Assembly: GCA_907165065.1 (NCBI GenBank)
Contig: OU015544.1
Location: forward strand, 1,612,001-1,676,000
Length of the DNA stretch: 64,000 bases
DNA from: Caprimulgus europaeus
Lineage: Eukaryota; Chordata; Aves; Caprimulgiformes; Caprimulgidae
Direction of reading: 5' to 3'
Part shown: one piece after another, positions 18,807 to 30,616 of the stretch
How positions within the stretch are numbered: the first letter of the stretch is position 1
Layout of the letters: each line of letters opens with the position of its first letter
Program-made: the position numbers and the translations under genes
The notes under the pieces: model-generated
Database searches by the model: none
Told to the model about the DNA's origin: nothing
Seen by the model: the letters and a program-made list of their open reading frames with translations, nothing else

Positions 18807-21800
18807 TCCCCACGGCTGCAGCCTGCGCCCCGCACACCGCTGCCCGGCCGGTCCAGCGCTGCCTCCCTGCGCGACGGGTCAGAAGGGAAAGCATTGTCAG
18901 TCCCCTGCGGCCAGCAAACACGCTCTGCCCTTTGAAGCCTCTGAGTGGATTTGGTTGGGCTGGTGGCAGCGTTTGAGGAGCACACAGAGAGGAATGCTGA
19001 AAGTGCTTGTGTCGGGAGGCCGGGCTGTTTGCAGACGCTGCCAGCTCCCCGCTGCGCCGCGGTCTGGCTGCGGGAGCAGGTATAGGGAGCCGGAGAGTCC
19101 CTGTGCCAGCTGGGTGGCAGCTTCAGGCAGTGTGCATTGATCCCATCTCCTGCCGACATGGGGTTTCCATGATGCATTTGCAGAAAGTCTTCACAGGTCT
19201 GTGAAAAATCTGAAAAGCTTTGATGGATTAAAGAGATGTGACTCATGAAGACCAGCAGCAGCAAAGAGCACCATAACCGTTTGCTGTCCTCAACCAAAGC
19301 ACTGCTGCACGCTCCCAGCAGCCAGAGAAAACCTCGCTCTGCCTGCTCCAGTGCATCTCCAATTGCTCCTGCAGCTCCAGGTGCTCTGACCTCCCTCCCC
19401 ACCCACTGCTGTGCTGCCCTGCACCAGCCTCCCCCCACCAGCCAAGGGACCAGCAAATCTGGGGGCTCAATGGTCTGCAAAGATTTCAGGAAGCCTTGAT
19501 ATCCCACCATCCTCCTACCAAGACAGGCCAACACAGGCGATGCTCTGCATCCCACAGCGGAGCAGCCAGGGCTGCCTCTCCCGCTGCAAGCACAGCAGGT
19601 CCATCCCTGCAGCCCTGCACGTCAGCTGCAGCAGAGTCTGGCCAGCAAACCTCATGAGATGCTCCACACCGTTTGCTCTGCAAAGGTCCTTCATGGTCAG
19701 ATGCTCAAGTCGCTCGCTTGCCTTCTCACTGTGAGTGCTACGAGATCTCCTGCACAGATGAGATGGGAGAGACACCGCCCTGGGTCCTCCGGGGACAAAG
19801 GACAGATGCTTTGTAGAAGGAGTCTGGTTGCACCATTTCATTTAATCCTGGAGGGTCTTCTTCCCCCTCTGTGGATGGTGGATGGCCAACAGGTCCTGCA
19901 GCAGCAGCCAGGCAAAGGAGTGATGTGTGTGGCCACAAGCCAGTGATGGGAGCCCCGTGGGGGCCACTGGCATTGGGGCAGGGGGAGAGGTCTCTGACCC
20001 CCCCAGACTTTATTTCTCTGATCCAGGGATAAAACTTAAAAGTCAAAAAACTCAAATGTGCACTAAAGAGTTGTCCCATCCCAGCATGGGTGTAATGCAG
20101 AGCCACAGAAAAACTAACATCAGACCTTTTATGTTATCTTCTAATCCAAGGAACATTTTGATTTAACTTTTATATTCAGCAACATTAATTCTCCTCTCTG
20201 TAATTAATATGCTGCTCAAATGGATTCTTAATCACAGATAAATCACAAATCTACACACTCAACTGTTATGCTTTTCGAGTAATAAAAGAGATCATTTGTC
20301 TTCCTCAGATGAACAGAGACCGACTAGCACACCATTTCCCCCTTTATGAAGAATTCATTTGCCTTAGAAAGAAAGCCTTTAAAAAAAAAAACCACATTGC
20401 AAGGATTTCTTGAATAGGGGATCAAAGCTCCCACACTGCTGGAAACCATTTTTGCTAAATAAGATGTGGGTAAAGGAAAAAAAAGTAAAAGTTTTCTGGT
20501 AGCGGTTGGGATTACGACACCCTTGGGAGGGACGAGGATGTGGGGTCAAGAAGTTGTGACCAGGTTAGCAACACAGGGAACAGAAGGGGAGGACAAAGGA
20601 ACAGAAAGTGGAAATGGACAGATGAAGGAGGAAGCATGTTTCTTTGCCGAAAGAGAATGGATGCTACATCAATTCATACTGAGAGCTAAAGGGTGAGGGC
20701 CTGTTAATGGATTGGGGGACACAGCAGGGATCAGAGGTCACGAGAGCACTCAGCCAGGCTAATTGACTGTTATGTGCATATTAGTGATGATAATGCAGTG
20801 GGGTGGTGGGACGTGGGGAGCAGATATGCAAAAGTTCCACTGACAAGCGCCCTAATTCCCGTCTTCCACCTGCTAAACAATGCACACACACACATACAAA
20901 GGGTATTTGCCTTGGCTGTCTCTCTCCAGGAGGGAGCCCGTGGCTACAGGTATCTCTGACCTGATTGTTCATGGGATGAAACAAACTTGCTCACCAGATT
21001 TGCTTTGCAACCTTAGGGGTTTTTATTTCAGCCTGACATGCATGACCCGAGGATCTGACCACCACATCTCACCTGAGCTGCTTCTGCACCGTCACAGAGG
21101 TCCTCGGAGCATCCCTGTGGGATGAGGGGCTGCTTTGGGGTCAGGAGTGACCCTGCTATTAATCACCTGACTGTTCCTGCTGCGGTCCCAGGGTCTGTCT
21201 GCAAGAATAACAAATGAAAGGGGAGAACCACACAGCCTGGGCTCTCCCCCACGTCCCAGTCCAGTCCTCGGGCGTCCTGCCAGCAGCTCCAGGCAGAACA
21301 AGGTGAGCACTTACCCTCCTCTGCTATAACTTCATGCCAGCCCTGGTGTGCTGGAAGCACCGTGTTCCCTGGCACATACAAGCAGGTGCAAGGGGGTTAA
21401 TGTAAAGACCACAAGATGGTCCTATAACTGCTGCATTCACCCCATCAGAGTGTGGCTGTGAGGTGTTGATGCCCCCTTGGCTGGCACAGGCAGCTGCCTC
21501 CTCCTTGCTGTGGTGTGGATAGAGTGAGAATTCCCTGGCAGGAGATATTTTGCTTTCTCTTTACAAGTTTGGAAAATTATAGGGAACAAAGCATGTCATC
21601 CTTTGCCTTGTGATGTTTCTGCAGCACGCACCTAAGAGTGGTCCTTTGCTGGGAGGCTTTAGGTCACCTTGCTCAGCAAAGAAGGAGCAACACAGAAAAA
21701 GAGTGAAAACAGCTCTGGTTGCTCCAGATCCAGGATCAGTTTTGAAGGTCAGGTGCAGTTTTGATCAGACTTTGGTGGAATCGAGCTCCAGCCTGGCAAG

Positions 21801-23891
21801 CACTGCTAATAAAACAGGATTGTCCAGGTGACATCGGGCTGCTGGAGCATTAATCACCGCATCCGGGGCTGGGCTGGGCTGAACTGCCCGTGCTCGGGCA
21901 CCACACTGGCAAAGGCCTCGCTGGTCATCTGATGTCAGCGCTGATTGGCAATTAGTGACGAGTAATTGAGAGAGCAGCACTGGGGAAGCAAAGCTGAACC
22001 CGATGCCGCGACAAGAGCAGGTTTGCTTTGCATTCGCTTCAGTTGCTCCATTTTTGTCCTTCTTGGACTTCTCCCTTTCACCCCCTGACACCCAACGTGA
22101 CCCCTTGGAGCCCGAGTCCCAGTGCTGGCCCCTCCAACTGCTCCAGGGCAGATGATCTGGGAGGAAGGCAGCTTGTCTGCACGTGCTGGAAGGTGGAAGC
22201 GTGCTGCCAGGGCTGCTCCTGCCAGAGGATCCCCGCTCCTGGCACCCAGCCGGTGCCCAGCGCTGTCACCTCGGGAGCAGAGCTCCTTGCTCCTTACACA
22301 AAGGGATTTCCCAGTCAATGGATGGACAGGATTTTTCCCATTTCCTCACTCTTGAATGTGCTGACAGCATCTCTCGGTGAGTGATGGATATTGGAGATGA
22401 TTTATAGTTCTTTGTTATACAAATGCCTCCACATTCTTCCCCATCCTCTCACAGCAACCATTAGTCACTTTTCCCAGTGGAAAAGCAAGAGCCTCAGCCT
22501 GGGAATGGCCCGAAGGATGTGGCACCGAGTCTCTGTCCCGCGCTGGCTCTATTCGCGGTCAATGTGCCATCGGCAACGGCGCGGTGACACCTCCGAGGGA
22601 AGCAGCGTCAGTGCCGTGGTGCTCTGCACCCACCCGGGGCTCCGTGGGGCTGTTTCCAGTTGTCTGCCAGGAAGTCAAAAGGTTGGCAAAGAAAAAGCGC
22701 TATAAATCAGGCAGATGGAAGCTGCGGGGAGGGGCACATTTGTGCCATTTTTCATCTCCAAGTTTGTAATTAAAGCAGTGACCGCTACGGCAGGAACAGC
22801 CACTGCCTTGTCTCTCTTAGGGCTCTCGGGTTTCGGCAGTGTAAAGGTTTAGTCCTTGAGATTTTTTTTATTATATAAAATTGTTTTTGCAATGCTGTTG
22901 TTACTTCATTGGATTTCTGTTTGTTTTACTTCAAGAACACCAGGAAAAATATCTGTATTGTTTGATCTGATCTAGGGTAGTAGGAAACTTACCTGTACTA
23001 TTGGGTCTCACAGTTTATCAGAATGAATAAATACATTAATTAAATAAATTCTGATCTTAATCTATGCAAAGTTTCTTGATTGCCCTGAGCAGCTGAGCCA
23101 GTTGCTGGGTTGCTCCTGCCATTGCCTCCAGCGTTTCTTTCTTCAAGCACAGTTGTGAGGTTGGATTGTATCAGTGGAAATCAAGGATTAAACAAATTAA
23201 CCGAGCACATTCCTGACTTTAATTTGGGTGTCAGTGGGGCTGCTAACTGGCTCGATGTCAAACGCAGGCTGAAATGCTCTGTCGATGTGGGTCTTAAAGT
23301 CGGGAGGGTAATACAGGACTGAGCCCTAAATATTTTTTAAGAAAAATAGGTTTGAATCAAACCAAGGGAGAATATTCCTCTGTTTTCACTTGTTGCAGAT
23401 CATAAAGGAAATTCCCAATCGATCGAGAAACGAAGAGAATATAAACCAAGGGATGATCCAGGCAATGAAAAGTGCTAATTTTGCTTCCTCAGAAATATCT
23501 AGAGCACAAGGTTACATCTTTAAGAAGCAGAGTGGTGGTGCCCAGCGGAGATGATCATCTCTACATGCCAGCGCTGTGATGGATAGAAGCTTGTCCCTTT
23601 GAAACCAGCTCACAAACCACCAAAGCCCGGACATGTACCAACAAAAAACTTCCCACAAAAGCCTTTTTTGTCCTTTTCTTCAGCCGAGCCCTTCGTGAAG
23701 AAATCAACGAAGCAATCAACGCAATTAACCTGCCCTCAGGAAGAGACCAGAGGACAAAACGCTGCCACGGGTTTATAAAGGTGTAGAACAGTTTTATGGC
23801 TCATATGTTGGATATGATATTGCTGATTAGAACTCTTGGAGGTGATTAAAAGATTTAAGATAAAAAGGGAAATAGGGCAACAAACACTCTG

Positions 23892-23948
23892 CTCCCGACC
23901 GGGCCCCTTCCCTGCAGTAACGGGGTCCGGAAGGGGCCCGGTCGGGAG
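23892..23948. repeat. Perfect 20-bp inverted repeat, 17-base loop
   Basis: Arms 23892-23911 and 23929-23948 are exact reverse complements (left arm ctcccgaccgggccccttcc). Arms plus a 17-base loop could form a very stable GC-rich hairpin or cruciform. It lies about 260 bases upstream of the DDX52 start codon, at the left edge of its CpG island. Confidence 0.95.
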
Positions 23949-24109
23949 GGACCCACAGCTGCACCGCTGGCCTGGAGCACCCGGGGCTGGGCCCGACCTC
24001 TGCAGCAGGGAATGGGCCGCTGCTTCCCGCCCTCGGGGTGGTTCCTCCCGGTGCCCCGGGCCTGGTGCGGCCTATAGCAGAATACAACCCGGGGGAGCCT
24101 AACTGCGCG

Positions 24110-24123
24110 GTTGCCATAGCAAC
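24110..24123. promoter_or_regulatory. RFX X-box in DDX52 promoter
   Basis: GTTGCCATAGCAAC fits the X-box consensus GTNRCC-N(0-3)-RGYAAC at every position, with a 2-base spacer. RFX binding is inferred. Confidence 0.7.
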
Positions 24124-24175
24124 GCGGCGCCATGACACCCCCCTCCCCACCCCGCCGCGTGGTTGCCCCTACGCT

Positions 24176-24200
24176 CCCGGAAGTAGTCGCTACTTCCGGG
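24176..24200. promoter_or_regulatory. Palindromic ETS (GABP-type) double site
   Basis: Two exact inverted 11-base arms, CCCGGAAGTAG and CTACTTCCGGG, are separated by TCG. Each arm holds the ETS core CCGGAAGT. The palindrome ends 7 bases before the DDX52 ATG. Double ETS sites are common at housekeeping start sites and bind GABP. Confidence 0.75.
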
Positions 24201-24207
24201 AGGCAGC

Positions 24208-24294
24208 ATGGAGGCGCAGGAGCTGTTTCGGCGCTTGGGTGCCGGTGCTCGGTTTGACGTTCGGCGCTTCGGGGAAGATGCGCGGCGCTTCGGG
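24208..24294 (+). CDS. DDX52: DDX52 exon 1
   Basis: Codons 1-29, [20 protein letters not shown] to FG, in phase 0. The donor is gtgcgg at 24295. The LFRRLGAGA block matches human. Confidence 0.92.
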
Positions 24295-27200
24295 GTGCGG
24301 TGACACCGGAGGAGGCTGGGACCGGCGTGGGCCCCGTCCCCTGCGAGTCACGGGCCCCTGGGTTTGATGTGTTCCACGCGGAGAGACCCCCCCCCCTCCC
24401 CGGGCCTACGTCGGGGCGGCGCGGGGGTCTGGCCAGGGCGTCTCACCCTTTCGCCCGCTCTCTCCCCCAGGTGATAAAGGGGAGCGGTGGCAGCGTCTCG
24501 CTGGAGAACCTCGACTTCTTCGGGCGCAAGGAGGAAACCCCCCAGGGGTCTGCTGAGGCGGGCTGGGGGCTCCCAGGGGCTGAAGAGGAGGTGAAGGGTG
24601 GAAAGCAGCAGAAGGATGGAGCAGGGAAAAACGACAGAGAGATGGCAGGAAAGAGAAAAAGAACTTCAGAAAGCAGCGAAGGGAAAAGGAAAAAGAAAAA
24701 GACACGAGGTATTTATATGCACGTGGCAGGATACCTGAAGTTCATGCTTCTTGCTTCTTTCAGTTTACTTTAAATCTCCAGGTTCTGTAGGTCGTTTTGC
24801 CAGAATAAAGGGTTTCTGGGTCCTTTCGCTGGTCTGTGTCAGAGCTGATAAACTAATTGGGCCAAGATTTGGTGTTAAGGCCTGGGGATGTGGTTGCTGT
24901 CCTTTTGGAGTCTTCACTAACTTTAATGAGAATTAGAGGGAAAAAAAGGTTTTGAAATGTCCTTTTTTACCAAATAATTTTAGTCTGGATTTTACTAATG
25001 GAAATTCAATTTTCTTGAAACTTCCACAAACAGCATCAATGCCAGAGTTGTCAGCAAATAATGGAATAAAGTGGATGTCCTCTCTGGAAGCAAAAGTTGA
25101 AGATGCAAAAGACAAAAAACCTACTGCAGAAAAGCTTGAACGCTTGAGAAGAGAAAAGGTGGGACCACAGCGCTCTAACGTGGTAACAGATAACTGGGTT
25201 TCTGTGGATGGCTCATCCAAAAGCTGAGGTTCATTTATAGTGATTTCTCTTGGGAGGAGGGTGGCTGAGGATGGGGAAGGTAACCAGAAGATGAATCCAT
25301 ATGTGTTTAGTTTCATGCTGTCAAAGACAGAAAGAGATTGTCTTTTGCCTTGTAGATAAACCGCTTCAGGAACAGACACAGGATCAGTGTTCAGGGCACA
25401 GATCTTCCCGACCCGATTGCCACGTTTGATCAGCTTCAGAAGGAATACAAAATCCACCCTAAAATCATGGAGAACATTCAGGCTGCTGGCTTCCAGGTGC
25501 CAACACCCATCCAGATGCAGGCCATTCCCGTCATGCTTCATGTAAGTTTTCTGGTATTACATTTTATTTGCATTTTATTACAGGGAATACGGGAAGATTT
25601 GGAGCGTGGCTGCTCTTTAGCGTTAAGACACTGTGTGGTTAGTTGCACAGCTTTAGAGATGGATCAGCTGCATCAGAGTTCAAAACTTGGCCATTATAAT
25701 GGGTGTTTTGGGTTAGTTTGTGGTTTTTAATGTGATTTTGTTTTTTTGGGGTTTTTTTTCTTGTAAAATATAACACCCTTCTTGTTTTCCTTACAGGGTC
25801 GGGAGCTTCTAGCTTCAGCTCCTACTGGGTCTGGGAAAACCCTGGCATTTTGTATTCCTCTCTTAGCACACCTGAAACAGCCTCGGAACCAAGGATTCAG
25901 AGCTCTGATCATATCGCCTACGCGAGAGCTCGCTAGCCAGGTGTGTGCTGAGGGAAAAGAGGGTGTGGGCATGTTGATGTACTTCAGAGTTTTCACTCTG
26001 AATCAGTAAAATAGCAGCTTAGTAAACAGTTTTTTCCTTTATTATTCTCAGATATCAGAAAAAGCTAATTGAAGCATTTGGTTTAAGTCTTTTGTCTTTT
26101 ATGACATGGTGACATATCAAGCATCTCAGTCTAATCTAGGTGATCAGATCAGAGGCTCAAGATTCTTTCATCATATTCTAAAACTGCCCAATCCTTAGGT
26201 GCTCTAATATCTACCTTTATACTTGAGGTTCCTACAAGAGATATCTCTGTTTGTCCCAAACACAGAATTTCAAGGAATAACTTTATATTGAAGCTTTGTT
26301 ATTAAAATGAAATAAAAAGTATGACTTTGGGCAGAGTTCCTTTTTTTATTTTCCAAATAGGAGAGGGGACTTAGAGGAGCTGCATTGTTAGGGTCCAAAT
26401 ACGATAGTCAGACCTGTGAGAACTTCCAAGTGAACAACACATGTTAGAAAGCTGCATTTTATTATGCTAAGAAAACTGGGCAGCTTTCTCTTCACATGGA
26501 AGTCGAGGTGGTGTTTGAAGCTCAGTCTTCAGGACTCTGCAGTTTTTCTGGTTAGAGAAGCTAATCATCTCAGTTTGGAAATCAAAGCTCTTGCTGCCTT
26601 TGCAGACACACCGGGAGCTGGTGAAGTTGGCCGAGGGGACAGGCTTCAGGATACACATGATCCACAAGGCAGCTGATGCAGCAAAGAAGTTTGGGCCCAA
26701 GTCTTCTAAAAAATTTGGTAATTGTTTTAACTACTGAAGGGATTCTAAAAATTTAAAAAATGTCACTGACCTTCCTGTTCTGGCCTGTGTGGTTTTAAGG
26801 AGATTGGTTAATAGCACTCAAGAGGTGCAGCCTATTGCTCAACACTCAAAAAGTAGCTGGTGTGGAAGAAAGAGGAAGCGAGTCTGAGAGTGGACCTTGC
26901 TGATTGTACCTCTGGGAGATCAGACTGGAGCTTGTGTTTCTCAGGGCTCTGATAATGATTTGGGTTTGGTTTTGTTTTGTTTTTTCCCCATAGATATACT
27001 CGTTACTACTCCAAACAGACTCATTTATTTGCTGAAACAAGATCCTCCAGCAATAGACTTGACCAGGTACCCAGAGTCTCTATCAGATCTGGCTTTGCCA
27101 CTGACAAGCAGATGCGTGCGTACTCCTTGCATCTGCGATGGTCTGGTGGAATTTTTGCCTTCTCCACAAGTGACTCTTACTGAAAAGACAACTCCTCTGT

Positions 27201-30200
27201 TCCCAGTGTGGAGTGGCTGGTGGTGGATGAGTCAGACAAACTGTTTGAAGAGGGGAAGTCAGGGTTCCGTGACCAGCTGGCCTCCATCTTCCTGGCATGC
27301 ACATCCCACCTGGTGCGAAGAGCCTTGTTCAGCGCGACCTTTGCACGAGACGTAGAGGAGTGGTGCAAACTGACCCTTGACAGCGTTGTTCTGGTGTCTG
27401 TTGGAGCAAGGTAGGTGTGCAGGTGTACTCTGACTGTCTCATGGCTTGGTTTTTTCCCTTTCCTGGGCAAATTACTTGCTTTCTTTGCATCTTCAGTCTG
27501 CTTGGCTCTATGTCTCTGTTGTTAATCTCATTACTGCAGGGTGGTTGTCTCCAGAAATCATTGTGTAGGCACCGAAATCTTTCTCACATATTGGGGAAAG
27601 TGCTGTTTTCCTTTACCCATTGCTTTACCATCAAATACACATTAATCTTAGAAGCATGCATTGGTGAAATAAGTTTGTTGTGCAATGTTTCTCATTCACC
27701 AGGTGATGTTTTGTGGTTTTTAGTGTTTATAAGTAAACTCTTAACAGTAGCACACCTCTACTGGAATTTCTGGTTTCAGAAACTCTGCGGCCGAGACAGT
27801 AGAACAAGAACTATTGTTTGTTGGATCTGAGACAGGAAAACTAACAGCAATGAGAGAGCTTGTTAAGAAGGTATTTTGGAGAGATTATGTTCTGTTTACT
27901 GCTGAGCTGTGTGTTCTGTCAGAGACTCATCATTTCCCAGGGCAGAGACTTCTCTGTGACACGTGTTAAACCATTGTCCAAATCTGCTGTACAGGAGGAA
28001 GGACCCCAGCTGTGAGGACTGAGAGGGTTCCCTGCTCTTGGTGATGTGTTTGAGTCTTGCTTGGGAGCAGTTAACAGCCTGTTTAATTTTACTTGGCAGT
28101 GTGAGTGGGTTCTTCACATTGGGTGGGAAAAATAAATCTCTTTGTTTCTGTGGATTAAAATGCAGCCTGATGGTTAAGTTAGGAACCTTCCATCAGAGGT
28201 AATAGAACTGAACTTGCTCAGTTCTGATTCCCAAAGATTTGGCTAGTCAAAAAAACCCAACAAACCAAAAACCTATGCTCTGAGATGTAAAACACTGGGG
28301 CTGGTTAAGTCTCTTTAGTAGCTCAGTGTCTGTAATCAATACTGGTGGGAAAAGGACTTGGACCTTAGACAGGCTTATTCTTTTGCAGGGTTTTGCTCCC
28401 CCAGTCCTTGTTTTTGTACAGTCTATTGAGAGGGCTAAAGAGCTTTTCCATGAACTGATTTATGAAGGCATCAATGTGGATGTCATCCATGCAGACAAAA
28501 CTCAGCAACAGGTAGGAGGACAGACTTTCTTGTCAAGAAACACTTTACAACACTCTTGCTTTTATGTTTCTTTCTAATGTAGCTTCAGGTAACTGTGACA
28601 GTAAATCACTGCAGGTTTTTGTTTAGAGGTTTAGTTTTATTCGTTAGCATCATGGCAGCTGTCAGGAAACAAGTTTCCCTCCCTTCTCAAAGCCCTGTTT
28701 CCATGTACTTTTCTTTTTCTAGAGAGATAACGTAGTACGCAGTTTCAGAGCTGGGAAGATCTGGGTGCTCATCTGCTCAGCCTTACTAGCTCGAGGGATT
28801 GACTTCAAAGGTGTGAATATGGTCATTAATTACGATTTGCCCACGAGTGCAGTGGAATACATCCACAGGATAGGTGAGTGACTGCTCACAAAATGTGTTC
28901 TTTTTCAAATTTCTTAGATCTTTAATGTAGGTGCTTTTGTGCATGAGCCAAAATCCTGAAACCAAGTCGTCTCTGTTGCTGCAGCGCTGGCTCCCACATC
29001 GCTTGGGCCAGTTTATATCTGGGCTGGACTGTCAGTAAAACTGTGTTACTTCTTGTCAGTCTTGTATGAACTCTGAATATTCAGGTGCTTCTGACATACC
29101 TGTGTTTTCATTCAATAGGAACAATCTTTGGGCACTGGCAGCTTGGTGGTATGCTTAGTGTACTGCCACACATCAGGAGGCTGGGGCTGTGAAGAAGAAT
29201 AGAATAAAGGGAGATATTTAAATTAAAATCTCTACTCTTTGCAAAATTTGTGTTTGACAGGTCGTACTGGAAGAGCAGGGCACACAGGAAGAGCTGTCAC
29301 TTTCTTTACAGAAGATGATAAACCTTTGTTACGGAGGTAAATTGGAAACATGATGAACCACACTTGGTTTTGGTTTTGTATAGCATACTGCTGACCCAGG
29401 GGTGTGTCTGGTACCACAGACCTCGTGAGCACAGCACTGCTGTGCTCTGGAACTCCACACTGCTGGAAACAGAGCTTGCAAATAGAGAACATGGTGGAAC
29501 TGTGAGGTGGTACCACAGGATGGGAAAAACAAGCATCCTTTCACTTTTCAGTCACGTTGGCAGTAATGACAACACAAGAGCTTACTTGGTAGCACCTTTC
29601 AGTGAAACTCAGTTATTTTGATGGGAACCTCTCCAAAGGACAGGTCCAACAGTCTTTCCAACTAACTTTGCTCTTGTTCTGGTTTTCCTGAGTCATTTGC
29701 CACATAGAAAGTATGACTACCTCATGCTGTGCTTCAGGTTTTTTAATCCACTTCAACTTCCTTGTGTGCAAATTTACTTGGTACAATTCTCTGTTTTGGC
29801 TTATTGCTTTTTCTTTGTCTCCTTCAAGCCTGTACCCATGTCTAGAGTTTTAGTCTGTTTGAGCTATCCAAATGGAGTCACTCATTTAATTTAAACCTTT
29901 TATGTCTTTTTGTTTCTTCCTCACTTTACTTCAGACTCACATAAGTATTTCTTGCTTTAAAAAACCCACAACAAAACAGCCATTTGTTAGGGAGTGCTGT
30001 TTTCCACAGAAGCAGCTTATCTATTGTCCAAGCACTCACTGCCAGAGTTAATCTCTTCCCTCCTCTCCTTTCCAGTATAGCCAGTGTTATTCAGCGAGCT
30101 GGCTGTCCTGTGCCAGACTACCTCAAGCACTTGCCCAAACTGCAAAGGTATGTTCATTTGAATAGTTTACCAATTGGTTTCCTATTTTAAAAGCCAGTGT

Positions 30201-30571
30201 GAGTGGTGCTGGGTGTGTAAGGGTTACAAAAGATCTTGTTGTTTGCAATATAGTTGCAGTTTAGCTGCAAAAAGAACTTTAGACAGGGCGGTTGTGACAG
30301 TTTTTTACTCAGAAATGGAAACAAAAAGAATTCTCAAGGCAGGGTTTTCCTGGAGTTCACTATTTTTCTGTGAGTCCCCTGAAATCTGCTTTAGACTTGC
30401 TAGGCCCATACTCATTAATTGGGCTTCTGATACATGAAAGAAAGTCCTTTACTCTTTTGAGTTACCTTTAGAAAAATCAGTATTGAGGTGTATGCCTATA
30501 GATAAAGAGGTTTTTAATTCATGCTTTTTTATGCTTTTAAATAACTTCTAATAGTTTCTAAAACTAGAAAT

Positions 30572-30616
<45 letters not shown>

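Larger units (their letters stand above)
15231..24100. other. Intergenic DNA between HNF1B and DDX52
   Basis: I recognise no gene here. The open frames over 18.07-19.56 kb run on both strands, have no homology I can recall, and are read as GC-driven chance. AT-rich, motif-dense stretches at about 20.0-20.4 kb, 22.8-23.1 kb and 23.33-23.56 kb look like possible conserved non-coding elements. A possible CR1 tail lies near 16.08 kb, small tandem repeats at 18.74-18.81 kb, and a perfect inverted repeat at 23.89-23.95 kb. Confidence 0.65.
23880..24480. promoter_or_regulatory. DDX52: DDX52 CpG-island promoter
   Basis: A CpG-dense block surrounds DDX52 exon 1. It contains an RFX X-box (24110-24123) and a double ETS palindrome (24176-24200). 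No TATA box is visible. This is the usual form of a housekeeping promoter. The transcription start is not fixed by the sequence, but the ETS palindrome beside the ATG suggests a short 5'UTR. Confidence 0.8.

Noticed and set aside
18071-19555. Open frames of about 300 codons on both strands between HNF1B and DDX52
   Set aside because: They overlap on opposite strands, cross a (GCA)n and an 11-bp repeat, and have low-complexity GC-driven composition. No promoter, splice or poly(A) context supports a gene.
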